Assembly (NCBI RefSeq): GCF_000406965.1
Contig: NZ_KE136364.1
Span: 458,811 to 522,810 of the forward strand
From: Enterococcus avium ATCC 14025
Lineage (GTDB): Bacteria > Bacillota > Bacilli > Lactobacillales > Enterococcaceae
Direction: 5' to 3'
Length of the DNA: 64,000 nucleotides
Below, in pieces: positions 36,016-44,953 of the stretch. A program made the translations under genes and the position numbers. The stretch's first letter is position 1. Every line of letters begins with the position of its first letter. The notes below the pieces were generated by a model, which had not been told where the DNA came from, made no database searches, and saw nothing but the letters and a program-made list of their open reading frames with translations.

Positions 36016-36044
36016 AGTGTATAGGCAATTTAGTCTGTACACTA
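36016..36044 (+). terminator. Terminator upstream of orf7 copy 2
   Basis: AGTGTATAG and CTGTACACT pair (one wobble-type mismatch) and are followed by ATTTTTTT. It is the counterpart of the hairpin at 33239. Confidence 0.65.
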
Positions 36045-36101
36045 TTTTTTTCGGAAAAATTTATAAACTTCGAAAAATTGACTCGTTCAGATTGTAGTAG
36101 T

Positions 36102-36117
36102 AGTGGAAAGAGGAAAG
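36102..36117 (+). ncRNA. Left arm of long-range pairing element, copy 2
   Basis: GGAAAGAGGAAAG at 36105-36117 pairs with CTTTCCTCTTTCT at 36826-36838. Compared with copy 1 one A-U pair has become G-C by changes on both sides, and a terminal G-C has become G-U. Extension by three pairs outward matches copy 1. Confidence 0.6.
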
Positions 36118-36161
36118 CCATATGTTGAAGTCTCTATTTGGTTTTTAAAGGAGGAAATTCA

Positions 36162-36584
36162 ATGGTTCATTCGTTCGATTCACATATTTCTCATACTTTT
36201 GATAGCTTTTGTAAAGCAATAGTTCGAAATGAAGCAAGAAACATCAAGAAACAATATGCGCGATTGAGAGAACGTCAAATTTCATTAACTGAACTACCTA
36301 GAGAGCTAGAGTCAACATTCCAAGTGGTTGATACATCTGTAGAAAATAGCGAAATTTTTATTGCTCTTGGAATGGAATTGCTCGTTACCAACCTCACTTT
36401 AGCGGAAGCAATTCATCAACTTAATGAAATAAAGCGGAAAATTGTTTTGTTGTACTATTTTGGTGGTTTTAATGATCGTGAAATAGGACAAGTAATCGGA
36501 ATGAGTGGTGGGGGCGTCTGGTATCAACGAAAAAAAGCTCAATCCGAATTAAGAGATATCTTGGAGGAGAAATATTATGTGTGA
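36162..36584 (+). CDS. orf7: Sigma-70-like regulator (Tn916 Orf7), copy 2
   Basis: 140 residues from the ATG after AAAGGAGGAAATTC. Nearly collinear with copy 1 (RNEARNIKKQYARLRERQ, KIVLLYYFGGFNDREIGQ). Which copy is active is not clear; this one lies next to the recombination genes, the usual Tn916 place. Confidence 0.88.
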   Translation: MVHSFDSHISHTFDSFCKAIVRNEARNIKKQYARLRERQISLTELPRELESTFQVVDTSVENSEIFIALGMELLVTNLTLAEAIHQLNEIKRKIVLLYYFGGFNDREIGQVIGMSGGGVWYQRKKAQSELRDILEEKYYV

Positions 36585-36819
36585 GCTTGACTATTCTGAT
36601 GCTTTATTATCACCTGAAATAATCATTGCTGCTTCTTCAGGTGAACCACTCGCAATGAGTGAAGTTTTAAATCATTATCAAAACTATATTACTAGCCTTT
36701 GCCTAAGAAATAAGTATGAGAACGGTACTATATCCTCAGTTTATATTGATGATTTTCTGCGTAGAAGTCTTGAAAGTAAATTGATTGAAAAAGTCATGAA
36801 ATTTGATGTAACCCGCTAG
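36577..36819 (+). CDS. orf8: Helix-turn-helix regulator (Tn916 Orf8), copy 2
   Basis: 80 residues, overlapping orf7 copy 2 by 8 bp. Same length and pattern as copy 1 (EVLNHYQNYITSLCLRNKYE, RSLESKLIEKVMKFDV). Intact. Confidence 0.87.
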   Translation: MCELDYSDALLSPEIIIAASSGEPLAMSEVLNHYQNYITSLCLRNKYENGTISSVYIDDFLRRSLESKLIEKVMKFDVTR

Positions 36820-36825
36820 TAGCTA

Positions 36826-37087
36826 CTTTCCTCTTTCTGTTTTTCATTCTATGTAAGTTTTATACACAGATTCGAAGTATAAAATTTTCATAGGCTGAAA
36901 AGCTTATATGTTCATTGAAAAGTAAATATAACTCTATCAGTACATTAGTCTTTTGAATAAAAAACACATACTACGCCATGACAAGCATTGACTTGAGCGA
37001 AAAATAGTTGGTTTTGATTTGAAAGCTAGATAATGATACTTCCGTAACCAAATAGGCCCGCCATTACTGGGGGGAGGTGAAATTCCT
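36826..37087 (+). ncRNA. Structured intergenic element downstream of orf8, copy 2
   Basis: Right arm at 36826-36841. The hairpin ATAGGCT-GAAA-AGCTTAT (36890-36907) matches that of copy 1 with the GAAA loop kept, one T-A pair changed to C-G and one G-C to G-T. TTTATAC and GTATAAA form another hairpin. The shared blocks CTATCAGTACATTAG and ATAATGATACTTCCG follow, then a C-rich/G-rich hairpin over GGGGAGGTGA. It precedes a tiny frame and the integration genes. Confidence 0.55.
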
Positions 37088-37117
37088 ATGTGCTTTAGTA
37101 AAGCAGCTGATAGATAA
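37088..37117 (+). CDS. Possible 9-residue leader peptide
   Basis: ATG to TAA encodes MCFSKAADR, seven bases after the ribosome site GGGGAGGTGA that in copy 1 serves the ABC gene. It may be the cut start of a former gene or a leader peptide; nothing more can be said. Confidence 0.3.
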   Translation: MCFSKAADR

Positions 37118-37196
37118 AAAACATTAAAGTATAGACTAATTGTTATCTCATTTGAAAGCTTAAAAGAGTGCGACAAATATTAAAGAAGGCGGTATA

Positions 37197-37382
37197 ATGA
37201 AGACAGTCACACGACAGGATATAGTCAACTTAGGATTTTCTCAGTACTACGCTGACAAAATTTTCAAGGAATGCAAAATTCTTCTTATAAAAAAAGGCTA
37301 TTCTTTTTATCGAAATTCTAAGATAAAAAGAATACCTGTCTCAATACTTGAAGAAGTCTTGCATATTTCTTGGGAGGAATAG
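37197..37382 (+). CDS. DUF3173 protein, excisionase-like
   Basis: 61 residues: VTRQDIVNLGFSQYYADKIF, a KKGYSFYRNSKI block and VSILEEVLHI, as in DUF3173. These small proteins nearly always sit directly before the integrase of Tn916-like ICEs and probably act in excision or direct the integrase. The ribosome site is AAGGCGG; the stop lies 4 bp before the integrase start. Confidence 0.85.
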   Translation: MKTVTRQDIVNLGFSQYYADKIFKECKILLIKKGYSFYRNSKIKRIPVSILEEVLHISWEE

Positions 37383-37386
37383 TACG

Positions 37387-38535
37387 ATGAGAAGAATAGC
37401 AAATGTGTACAAAGATGAAAAACGAGGTACTTGGTATTTTTCATTGTCTCTAGGATATGATCGTTTTGGTAAGAGAATTCAGCCTACCAGAAGAGGTTTT
37501 AAAACTCAGACAGAGGCCAAGCAAGCCATGGAGGAATTGAAAAAGAATTATTCCGATTCTCAAAATATCTATCTGGAAGGAATTACGTTTCGAGATTTTT
37601 ATAAGAAATATTTCTTTCCTTGGTATAAGCTGGGGACAGTTGAAAAAACCTATGTAAAAACAGATAAGACTTTAAAACGTGCGTTAGCTTATTTTGGAAA
37701 AGTACAGATGGAAAAGATCAGACCAATTCATATTCAAGAATTTCAACAGTATCTAGTTGAGAAGTGTTCAGTTAAAAACAGAGATGGTTCAACACGTCCT
37801 TTATCAAACAATTACATTAAACAGATTTTTAACAAGTTACGGATTATTTTTAAGCGTGCGGTAATTTTGGAAGTGATTGAAGAAAATCCAGTAGATACGA
37901 TTGGAAAGATTCGAACTGAGCGTTCTGTAGTAGATTTTTGGACAGTTGATGAATTTAAAAAAGTATACAATTGTTCTTATCTCTGTGATTTTCAGGAGAC
38001 TTTCTACAAAAGGATGATGCGTTTTTTGTTTGTTACGGGTCTTAGGAGTGAAGAGCTTTTTGCTCTACAATGGCCGGATATTGATTTTAAAAAAGGGACT
38101 TGCAGTGTGAATAAATCCCTTTATATTCGGAAAAGGACGAATTATGAGTTTTCCGATACGAAAAACACTTCGAGTATCCGAACTATTACGCTAGATCAAC
38201 AAACCATTGAAGACTTGAAAGAATGGCAAGAGATTCAAAAGTCAATTGGAGATGACTTAGGTTTTGTCTTTACTTTTGATGGCTTACCGCCTTCACCAAA
38301 AACATTTTTAAATCGTATCAAAAAATTAGCAGAAGAAGCAGGGGTAAAGCCTATTCATTTACATGGTCTTCGTCATTCTCATGTTGCTTTTTTAATTGAG
38401 CATAATAAAAATGTTTATGCTATTTCAAAACGTTTAGGTCATTCATCAATTAAGACGACATTGGATAAATATGGTCATCTTTATCCAGAAACAAACCAAA
38501 CCCTAGCAGATGAGTTTACTAAATTTTCTGTTTGA
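37387..38535 (+). CDS. Tyrosine integrase of the ICE
   Basis: 382 residues; the ATG at 37387 follows TTGGGAGGAA. N-terminal AP2-like arm-binding domain (GTWYFSLSLGYDRFGKRIQP), SAM-like core-binding domain (FRDFYKKYFFPWYKLGTVEK), catalytic domain with Arg in TGLRSEEL, the HLHGLRHSH box, LGHSSIKTTLDKYGHLY with the nucleophile Tyr. It is not Tn916 Int. All catalytic residues are present, so integration and excision may still work although transfer genes are lost. Confidence 0.93.
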   Translation: MRRIANVYKDEKRGTWYFSLSLGYDRFGKRIQPTRRGFKTQTEAKQAMEELKKNYSDSQNIYLEGITFRDFYKKYFFPWYKLGTVEKTYVKTDKTLKRALAYFGKVQMEKIRPIHIQEFQQYLVEKCSVKNRDGSTRPLSNNYIKQIFNKLRIIFKRAVILEVIEENPVDTIGKIRTERSVVDFWTVDEFKKVYNCSYLCDFQETFYKRMMRFLFVTGLRSEELFALQWPDIDFKKGTCSVNKSLYIRKRTNYEFSDTKNTSSIRTITLDQQTIEDLKEWQEIQKSIGDDLGFVFTFDGLPPSPKTFLNRIKKLAEEAGVKPIHLHGLRHSHVAFLIEHNKNVYAISKRLGHSSIKTTLDKYGHLYPETNQTLADEFTKFSV

Positions 38536-38891
38536 TTTTTAACGATTTATTGCTGTCATTTGGTTGTCATAAACGATTTTTTTAACTTAGTTATTGATAT
38601 GCCGGTCATTAAAGGTTAGTTGTCGGAATCGAAAATGGATGAGGATGAACCTAAGAAGAAATAGCTTTTTTGAACTACGATTAAAGTTATGAGGCGTTGG
38701 ATCAGTGATCCTTCGCCTTTTTATATGTTCATATAGTTGGAACGGGCAAGTAGATGAGTCTAATTCTTGATTGAAAAAGAAGAAGCTCCAACTTGAAAAT
38801 TTAGCTATATTTAATTAATTACATAAAAATAAGAAAAGCATCACAGGATATACCAAGTAAAAATGTCTTAGCGGATTAATCGAATAATTAT
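38536..38891. other. Gene-free region with presumed right end of the ICE
   Basis: There is no gene. It includes GTCATTTGGTTGTCATAAACG soon after the integrase stop and a hairpin at 38692. The ICE attachment site should lie here; without the left end the direct repeat cannot be picked out. Confidence 0.5.
38692..38722 (+). terminator. Terminator downstream of the integrase
   Basis: AGGCG-TT-GGATC, loop AGT, GATCC-TT-CGCCT, followed by TTTT. It probably ends integrase transcription. Confidence 0.7.
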
Positions 38892-39519
38892 CTATTTCTT
38901 CAAAAGCTTGAATTTACTAACTACTGGCAATAAAAATTTCATATCTTTGATTTTGAGATTGATTAATCCTATTAGTGTGCCATGGTCTATATTATCGAAA
39001 CATCCTTTTATATCTCCCTCCACAAACCATCTTGCACCACCAAACTCTCTTTTGATTGTTTTCAAAGCGGTATGGTAGCTTCGTTGAGGTCTAAAACCAT
39101 GGGAGACATCTTCGAATACCGGTTCATAGATAGATTCAAGAATTAGTCTCACTGCTTCTTGAATCAATTTATCTGTGAATGTTGGAATCCCTAAAGGTCT
39201 CTGTTTTTTGGAATTCTTTTTTTCAATATACATTCTTCGTACAGGTTGAGGATGATAGGTTTCTTCTTTTAGATAGAGATTGAATAATTTTTTTGATTTT
39301 TTCTTCACTAAAACCATCTGCTGTATCATCTAGCACTCCTTTTGTGGCAGCTCCTTTATTGGCGTATAAATTTTGATAAGCCACGTAATAAATATCTGGA
39401 CGTAAAAGATAACGATAAAGTCTTGTAAAAACTTCGTCTTTATTTTTTTGTGAATTTTTACTGATTCTTTCTAAAATTGCCATTGTTGGTTTCATTTTGA
39501 GGTTTTCCTCCCTAATCAA
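38892..39519 (-). pseudogene. Reverse transcriptase of the truncated intron
   Basis: Begins MKPTMAILERISKNSQKNKD and runs to EKIKKIIQSL. A frameshift near 39260 moves the reading to KEETYHPQPVRRMYIEKKN, RPLGIPTFTDKLIQEAV and HGFRPQRSYHTALK. It ends after FDNIDHGTLIGLINLKIKD, before the catalytic YADD. It is therefore inactive. Confidence 0.85.
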
Positions 39520-40062
39520 TTTTAAATTTTAGTACACAATAACTGTGCCCCTTCGCCATGTAAAGGTCGTTATCCTTCTCAGACTACTACGAGCACTCCG
39601 TACCCTTGTAAGATATTCAAGCTCTACTAGCTATAGCCTTTTGCCTCCTTTCTTTTGGCGTTCTTGTTTAGGGTATCCCCAGTTAATATTAAGTATAGGT
39701 TAGTTCAGATTGTCGGCATCGCTTTCGTTTCCATAGGTTCCCCTACAGATTGTACAGAATGAATGATAACAGATAAATTCACAACCATAATTTATCTGAT
39801 TCTGTACTGAAGGTTTCAGACACTTTCCTTCATCGACACATAACCGAAATTAGAAACTTGCGTTCAATAAACCCAATTTATACCTCGTATCTGATTGACA
39901 TTGCAGTTCAGTCGTACCAAGTTGTCTTTAGGTAACTTACCGCTTTCCAACCGTGCTATGTTCCTGTATCAGCTTTCGCCTTTCAGTTAGGTTGCTGTCT
40001 TCTGTGTTATCGTACAGAGTAGTACCTTAATCTACTTTACTTAATACCCTATCTGGGCGCAC
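38892..40062 (-). mobile_element. Truncated group II intron in a relaxase gene
   Basis: The 5' end is GTGCGCCC (reading leftwards from 40062), right after the codons HIHN of a relaxase. Positions 39520-40062 carry the ribozyme 5' domains and no gene. The RT stops early and no domain V or 3' exon is seen, so the 3' half is lost near 38.89 kb, close to the presumed ICE end. Its RT is of the same type as that of the outer intron at 4.5-9 kb. Confidence 0.8.
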
Positions 40063-40389
40063 GTTGTGGATATGCCCTTTATCTATGTGGGTAGATAAGA
40101 CAAATTCGTATTCGTCCTTTAATATCTTTTTACAAAGTTCAAGACCGATTTGATGTGCCGTTTCAGGACTTGCTTCTCCGGGTAAAAAGGATTGAATAAG
40201 ATGTCTTGCAAGAACGGTTCCGTTTGTTCCGGCATCATTTCTTGTTCTTGAAAATTGGATATGAGCAGTTTCCTGATGGCATTTATGAGTGCTTACTAAG
40301 ATTTGCTCATCTGTTTTTTCTCCATTAATAATATATGAAATGGCAAGATTAAAGGTTGATTTTATAGGATGTATTTTTGTAATAGCCAT
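40063..40389 (-). pseudogene. Relaxase (MobA-like), N-terminal 109 codons, cut by the intron
   Basis: MAITKIHPIKSTFNLAISYI opens a relaxase of the MobA/VirD2 superfamily from mobilizable elements of Firmicutes. The last codons read FVLSTHIDKGHIHN, i.e. the metal-binding HxDxxHxHxH motif cut after its second His group, and then the intron starts. The rest of the relaxase is not in the window. Confidence 0.8.
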
Positions 40390-40885
40390 AAAATTTAATC
40401 ACTCCGGAAGTTCTGTTAAGAAGCAGAGAATGTATTTGCCACAACTCTTTTGAGAAATATTCAATCTGCTTTTTCATATCATTTATATCGTCCTTATAGA
40501 TTATGCCGGTGGAATTCACACGCTTTGCAATCTGATTTATGTTGCTGATAGCATTGGAAAGGAAACCCTGTAAATCTCTAAACGGCTCTAAATCCACTTA
40601 ATATATTTCTTTTTCTAAAACACACTTGCGGATGAAATGGCTCATATTTTTACATTTCGCAAGTTTTCTTTTCTCCTCAAAAAGAGCCTTTTCTTCTTCT
40701 GTTAATTTAATTTCAAGCCTTTCATTTCGTATTCTATTTGCTATAGGTAATCCTCCTTTGAATGTATTTCTGGGTCTTAGGGTACACCCTAACAAGTTAA
40801 AAATTGATAAAAAAAGAAGCAGATCCCAAAGGGCTGCTTCATCAATTTTTTCGTAAGTGTCCGTACACTTACTGTGCTTGCTCAT
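40349..40885 (-). pseudogene. MobC-like mobilization protein split by an in-frame stop
   Basis: The upstream part (40598-40885) contains the ribbon-helix-helix start RLEIKLTEEEKALFEEKRK and SHFIRKCVLEKEIY. The downstream part (40349-40597) continues in the same frame, VDLEPFRDLQGFLSNAISNI and so on, separated only by a TAA. This is MobC in two pieces by a nonsense change; reinitiation at the GTG after the stop is conceivable. It overlaps the relaxase start by 41 bp, the normal mobC-relaxase layout. Confidence 0.75.
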
Positions 40886-41066
40886 ATACTAATCGATCAT
40901 ATACTAATCGTGTAAGAACAACTTTAAGCATAATACTTATATTGTTATACCATAGTTTGGAAAAATAAAAAATTATATTTCATCAACGTTTCATAAAAGG
41001 TGTGTAGAATGTTATTGAAAGTAGCTATAAAATGCTATTGTGTAAAAAATAAAGGAGGAATAATTT

Positions 41067-42160
41067 ATGAAAAAATAGTACCAAGAGGAGCATGCCTATT
41101 ACTTGCATTATGTTTGAGCTTAAGCGCAGTTGGGTGTCAAAAAAGTAATGAAAACAATAAAATAAAAGAAGGACAATCCATAAGTTCTGAAGAGGAAGGC
41201 ATGTCAATTAATGCAAATGGCAAAAATGAAACTTTTAAGCCATCAGATTATACATTGGAGGCAAAGAAAGAATATGTTTATGAATATTTAGGGCTTAAAT
41301 TTAAACTCTCAGACAAATTTAGAAATTATATAGCTGATAAAAAGATAGCGATGTTAGATGATCAAAGTCCTATAGATAAAGAACTAAAGTATGCTATTTT
41401 GACATTTGAAAAAATGACAGAAGAACAAAAGAATGCAGTTATAGAAAAGATGGGCGATGGATATAAAAATTGGCAAAATGAGCCTGAAAGAATTGGGACT
41501 ATTGGTATATTTGAAAAAAATACATCAGAAGAAAAAAAATCTAAAATTATAAAATGTGATACTCATACTAAAATAGGAGTTTCAAGTGATGGAAAATACG
41601 ATTGCTATTTAAGCACAAATAGCGGAGCTGAAAGTAATCTTCTGGATGAATTAAAAAGAACTGAGATTCAAATTATAGATAAAAAAGAACGTCCTAAAAA
41701 TGGTTTTGTGCTATCAGAAAAAACTGATTTAGAAAATACAGAAGCATTTAACAAAGAATCGGTTAAAGATTTACGTAAACTATCAACAAAGGACATAAAT
41801 GGCAAGGATTTTACAAGTAAAGATTTTGAGAAGTATGATCTTACTATGGTAAATGTATTTGCAACTTGGTGTACAGCTTGTGTAAAGGAAATTCCTGATT
41901 TGGTTGAGGTTCAGAATGAAATGAAAAGCAAGGGTGTAAATATCGTTGGAGTTGTTACAGATCCTGTTGATGATAACGGTGAAAACAAGGAAGCAATTGA
42001 AAAGTCAAAGTTAATACATGAAAAGACAAAGGCTTCATATCCTTTCTTAATGCCAGATAAGACAAACTTTAATGGTAGATTGAATGGTATACAGGCTATG
42101 CCAGAGACTTTCTTTGTTGATAGTAATGGAGAAACTAAGTTGTCTTGGATAAGGCGATAA
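41067..42160 (+). CDS. Thioredoxin-fold (TlpA/redoxin) lipoprotein with start and end shifted
   Basis: AAAGGAGGAA stands seven bases before the ATG at 41067, but the frame from it stops at once (ATGAAAAAATAG). One more A in this run would give MKKIVPRGACLLLALCLSLS, then AVGC, a lipoprotein signal. The mature part has a redoxin domain from about residue 270 with the active site WCTAC. The C-terminus ends at SWIRR, but another frame continues WSVLELDRIKN toward the next gene, so the end may be shifted as well. Likely a surface thiol reductant. Confidence 0.75.
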
Positions 42161-42178
42161 GAATTTGTATGGAGTGTA

Positions 42179-42991
42179 TTGGAATTGGATAGAATTAAAA
42201 ATATTATAAATGGTAGTACAAAAAAAGATAAATATAAAATAAGAGATCGTTTTAAGCATTTATTTCAATCCGTTTGGTTTTTAATTACTAATTCTTACTT
42301 TGAAGGCTTTAAGACTGGTAAAATCTACGGGGGGAATTTAAAGAAAATTTGTGTTCCGGGTATAAATTGTTATTCATGCCCGGGAGCAAAAGGTTCTTGT
42401 CCAATAGGATCACTACAGGCAGTAATTGGAAATTCAAAATATAAGATTAGTTATTTTATTATATAGTTGGGATTTTGTTTTTTATAGGAGCATTGGTGGG
42501 AAGATTTGTTTGTGGATGGCTGTGTCCATTTGGATTGATTCAAGATTTGCTACACAAGATTCCCTTTATTTTTGGTTGATATTTTAGGTCAGGGTTCTCC
42601 GTATTTTTGTAAACTTATTTGTCCGATTAGTATGCTGGAAGGAGGATTACCACTTGTTTTATTAAATAAAAGTATGAGAAGTGCGATAGGTTTCTTGTAT
42701 TATTGGAAAGGAATCATTCTAATAGTTACTTTGTTACTTTCTATAATTATATATAGACCTTTTTGTAAATATATATATCCACTTGGAGCTATTTACTCAA
42801 TTTTTAACCCTATTTCAATATTTAGATATAGATTGGATAAGGATAAGTGTATTAATTGTGGAAAATGTAAAAAAGTTTGCCAAATGAATAAAGATTCAGT
42901 TGAGAATTGCAATCATCTGGAGTGTATCAGATGTGGACGATGTAAAAATGCTTGTCCGGTGGATGCAATTAGTTATGGAGTAAGAAAATAG
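42179..42991 (+). pseudogene. 4Fe-4S membrane protein (NapH/YccM-like), frameshifted and internally deleted
   Basis: Three pieces in different frames: FKHLFQSVWFLITNSYFEGF with CVPGINCYSCPGAKGSCPIG; then GALVGRFVCGWLCPFGLIQD to KIPF; then FLVDILGQGSPYFCKLICPI. Between KIPF and FLVD about 30 residues usual for the family are missing. The end has two ferredoxin motifs (CINCGKCKKVC, CIRCGRCKNACP). Such proteins pass electrons across the membrane to redoxin partners, fitting the preceding lipoprotein. Inactive here. Confidence 0.8.
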
Positions 42992-43009
42992 AGAGGAGTA
43001 GTTAGGAAA

Positions 43010-44287
43010 GTGATAAAAAATGCTATAGCATATATTACAAGAAAGAAAAATAGAACTTTAATAATTTTTATCATATTAACTATAGTTCTTTCTTGCTTGT
43101 ATTCTTGTTTAACAATAATGAAATCAAGCAATGAAATAGAAAAGGCTTTATATGAAAGTTCTAATTCTTCAATATCAATAACAAAAAAAAATGGTAAATA
43201 TTTTAATGTTAATCAATTTAAAGATATTGAAAAATTAAAAGAAATTGAAGAAAAAATAATTCAATATGATGGATTAGCAAAACTAAAAGATGCTAAAGTA
43301 GTTAGCGGAGAACAAAGAATAAATAGAGAAGATTTATCTGACGAATTTAAGAATGTTGTTTCACTCGAAGCTACAAATAATACTAAAAGAAATATTTTAT
43401 TTAGTAGTGGAGTATTTACAATTAAAGAAGGTAAAAATATAGAAGAAAATGATAAGAATTCAATTATTGTTCATGAAGAATTTGCTAAACAAAACAATCT
43501 AAAATTAGGTGATGAAGTTGATCTTGAATTACTAGATATTGAAAAAAGTGGAAAAATAAAAAGTCATAAATTTAAAATTATAGGGATCTTTTCTGGTAAA
43601 AAACAGGAAACATATACAGGATTATCTTCTGATTTTAGTGAAAATATGGTGTTTGTAGATTATTCAACAAGCCAAGAGATATTAAACAATTCAGAAAATA
43701 ATGAAATTGCAAATAAAATTTTAATGTATTCTGGTAGTGCAGAATCTACAGACTTAGCCTTAAACAAATTGAAAGAGCTTAAAATTGATGAGTCAAAGTA
43801 TTTTGTTGAAAAAGATTCTAATGCGTTTGAAGAGTCTTTAGAGTCAGTGAGTGGAATAAAATATATAATAAAAGTAATGACTTATTCTATTATGTTAGGT
43901 GGGATGGTTGTTCTTTCATTAATCTTGATTCTATGGTTAAGGGAAAGAATTTATGAAATAGGTATATTTTTATCTATTGGAACATCTAAGATACAAATTA
44001 TAATGCAATTTATATTCGAGTTAATATTCATATCGATACCAAGTATAATATCTTCCTTATTTTTAGGAAATGTATTACTAAAAGTAATTGTAGATGGATT
44101 CATTAACTCAGAGGATTCAATGATTTCCGGTGGAAGTTTAATAAATAATAGTAGTTTTATGTCAAATATAACAACACTTGGACAAAGTTATTTAATATTA
44201 ATAAGTATTATTGTTTTATCAGTTGTATTTGCTTCTTCATTAATGTTAATCAAGAAGCCTAAAGAAATCTTATCAAAAATAAGTTAG
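43010..44287 (+). CDS. vex1: FtsX-like ABC permease, Vex1-like
   Basis: 425 residues from a GTG, the same length as pneumococcal Vex1. N-terminal membrane helix (NRTLIIFIILTIVLSCLYSC), a large extracytoplasmic MacB-type domain (residues 40-285) and three C-terminal helices. Together with the ATPase and second permease it forms the Vex123 exporter. The substrate is uncertain; in pneumococcus a peptide was proposed. The region is very AT-rich, pointing to acquisition from another source. Confidence 0.8.
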   Translation: MIKNAIAYITRKKNRTLIIFIILTIVLSCLYSCLTIMKSSNEIEKALYESSNSSISITKKNGKYFNVNQFKDIEKLKEIEEKIIQYDGLAKLKDAKVVSGEQRINREDLSDEFKNVVSLEATNNTKRNILFSSGVFTIKEGKNIEENDKNSIIVHEEFAKQNNLKLGDEVDLELLDIEKSGKIKSHKFKIIGIFSGKKQETYTGLSSDFSENMVFVDYSTSQEILNNSENNEIANKILMYSGSAESTDLALNKLKELKIDESKYFVEKDSNAFEESLESVSGIKYIIKVMTYSIMLGGMVVLSLILILWLRERIYEIGIFLSIGTSKIQIIMQFIFELIFISIPSIISSLFLGNVLLKVIVDGFINSEDSMISGGSLINNSSFMSNITTLGQSYLILISIIVLSVVFASSLMLIKKPKEILSKIS

Positions 44288-44296
44288 GAGAAAATA

Positions 44297-44953
44297 ATGG
44301 ATATATTAGAAATAAAGAATGTAGCATATAGTTATGCAAATTCTAAAGAAAAAGTTTTGTCAGGAGTAAATCAAAAATTTGAACTTGGGAAGTTTTATGC
44401 GATAGTAGGAAAGTCAGGAACAGGAAAATCTACACTTCTTTCCTTACTTGCTGGACTTGATAAACCTCAAACAGGAAAAATATTGTTTAAGAATGAAGAT
44501 ATACAAAATAAAGGATATAGTAATCATAGAAAAAATAATATATCTTTAGTATTTCAAAACTATAATTTAATAGATTATTTATCACCAATTGAAAATATTA
44601 GATTAGTAAATAAATCAGCAGATGAAAGTATCTTGTTTGAACTAGGTTTAGATAAAAAACAAATAAAAAGAAATGTTATGAAATTATCTGGTGGACAGCA
44701 ACAAAGAGTAGCTATTGCTAGAGCATTGGTATCAGATGCTCCAATAATACTAGCTGATGAGCCTACTGGTAATCTAGACAGTGTTACTGCTGGAGAAATA
44801 ATTAATATATTAAAGACATTAGCTAAAGATAGAAATAAATGTGTAATAGTTGTAACACATAGTAAGGAAGTAGCAGATTCTGCGGATATCATTTTAGAAC
44901 TAAGTGGTAAAAAGTTGAAAAAAGTAAATAAAATGAATTTGGAGGTTGAATAA
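44297..44953 (+). CDS. vex2: ABC transporter ATPase, Vex2-like
   Basis: 218 residues: GKSGTGKSTLLSLLAGLDKP, LSGGQQQRVAIARAL, IILADEPTGNLDS, the MacB/LolD group. It lies between the two FtsX-like permeases and shares one base with the start of vex3, as in the pneumococcal vex locus. Confidence 0.85.
   Translation: MDILEIKNVAYSYANSKEKVLSGVNQKFELGKFYAIVGKSGTGKSTLLSLLAGLDKPQTGKILFKNEDIQNKGYSNHRKNNISLVFQNYNLIDYLSPIENIRLVNKSADESILFELGLDKKQIKRNVMKLSGGQQQRVAIARALVSDAPIILADEPTGNLDSVTAGEIINILKTLAKDRNKCVIVVTHSKEVADSADIILELSGKKLKKVNKMNLEVE

Larger units (their letters stand above)
1..38722. mobile_element. Tn916-family integrative conjugative element, left end outside window
   Basis: The order orf23-orf22-orf21-(orf14)-orf13-cargo-orf7-orf8-DUF3173-integrase follows the Tn916 family, in which the integrase lies at one end. 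The integrase is not Tn916 Int but another tyrosine recombinase preceded by a DUF3173 protein, as in other enterococcal and streptococcal relatives. The conjugation module is broken: a group II intron joins orf21 to orf14 and everything between is gone. Cargo at 10-33 kb concerns metal starvation. The right boundary is inferred to lie shortly after the integrase, near the hairpin at 38.7 kb; I could not define attR without the left end. Confidence 0.8.

Noticed and set aside
33388..36819. Second orf7/orf8 pair as an assembly duplication
   Set aside because: The copies differ at many codons and in flanking bases, with pairing preserved, so they are diverged paralogues.
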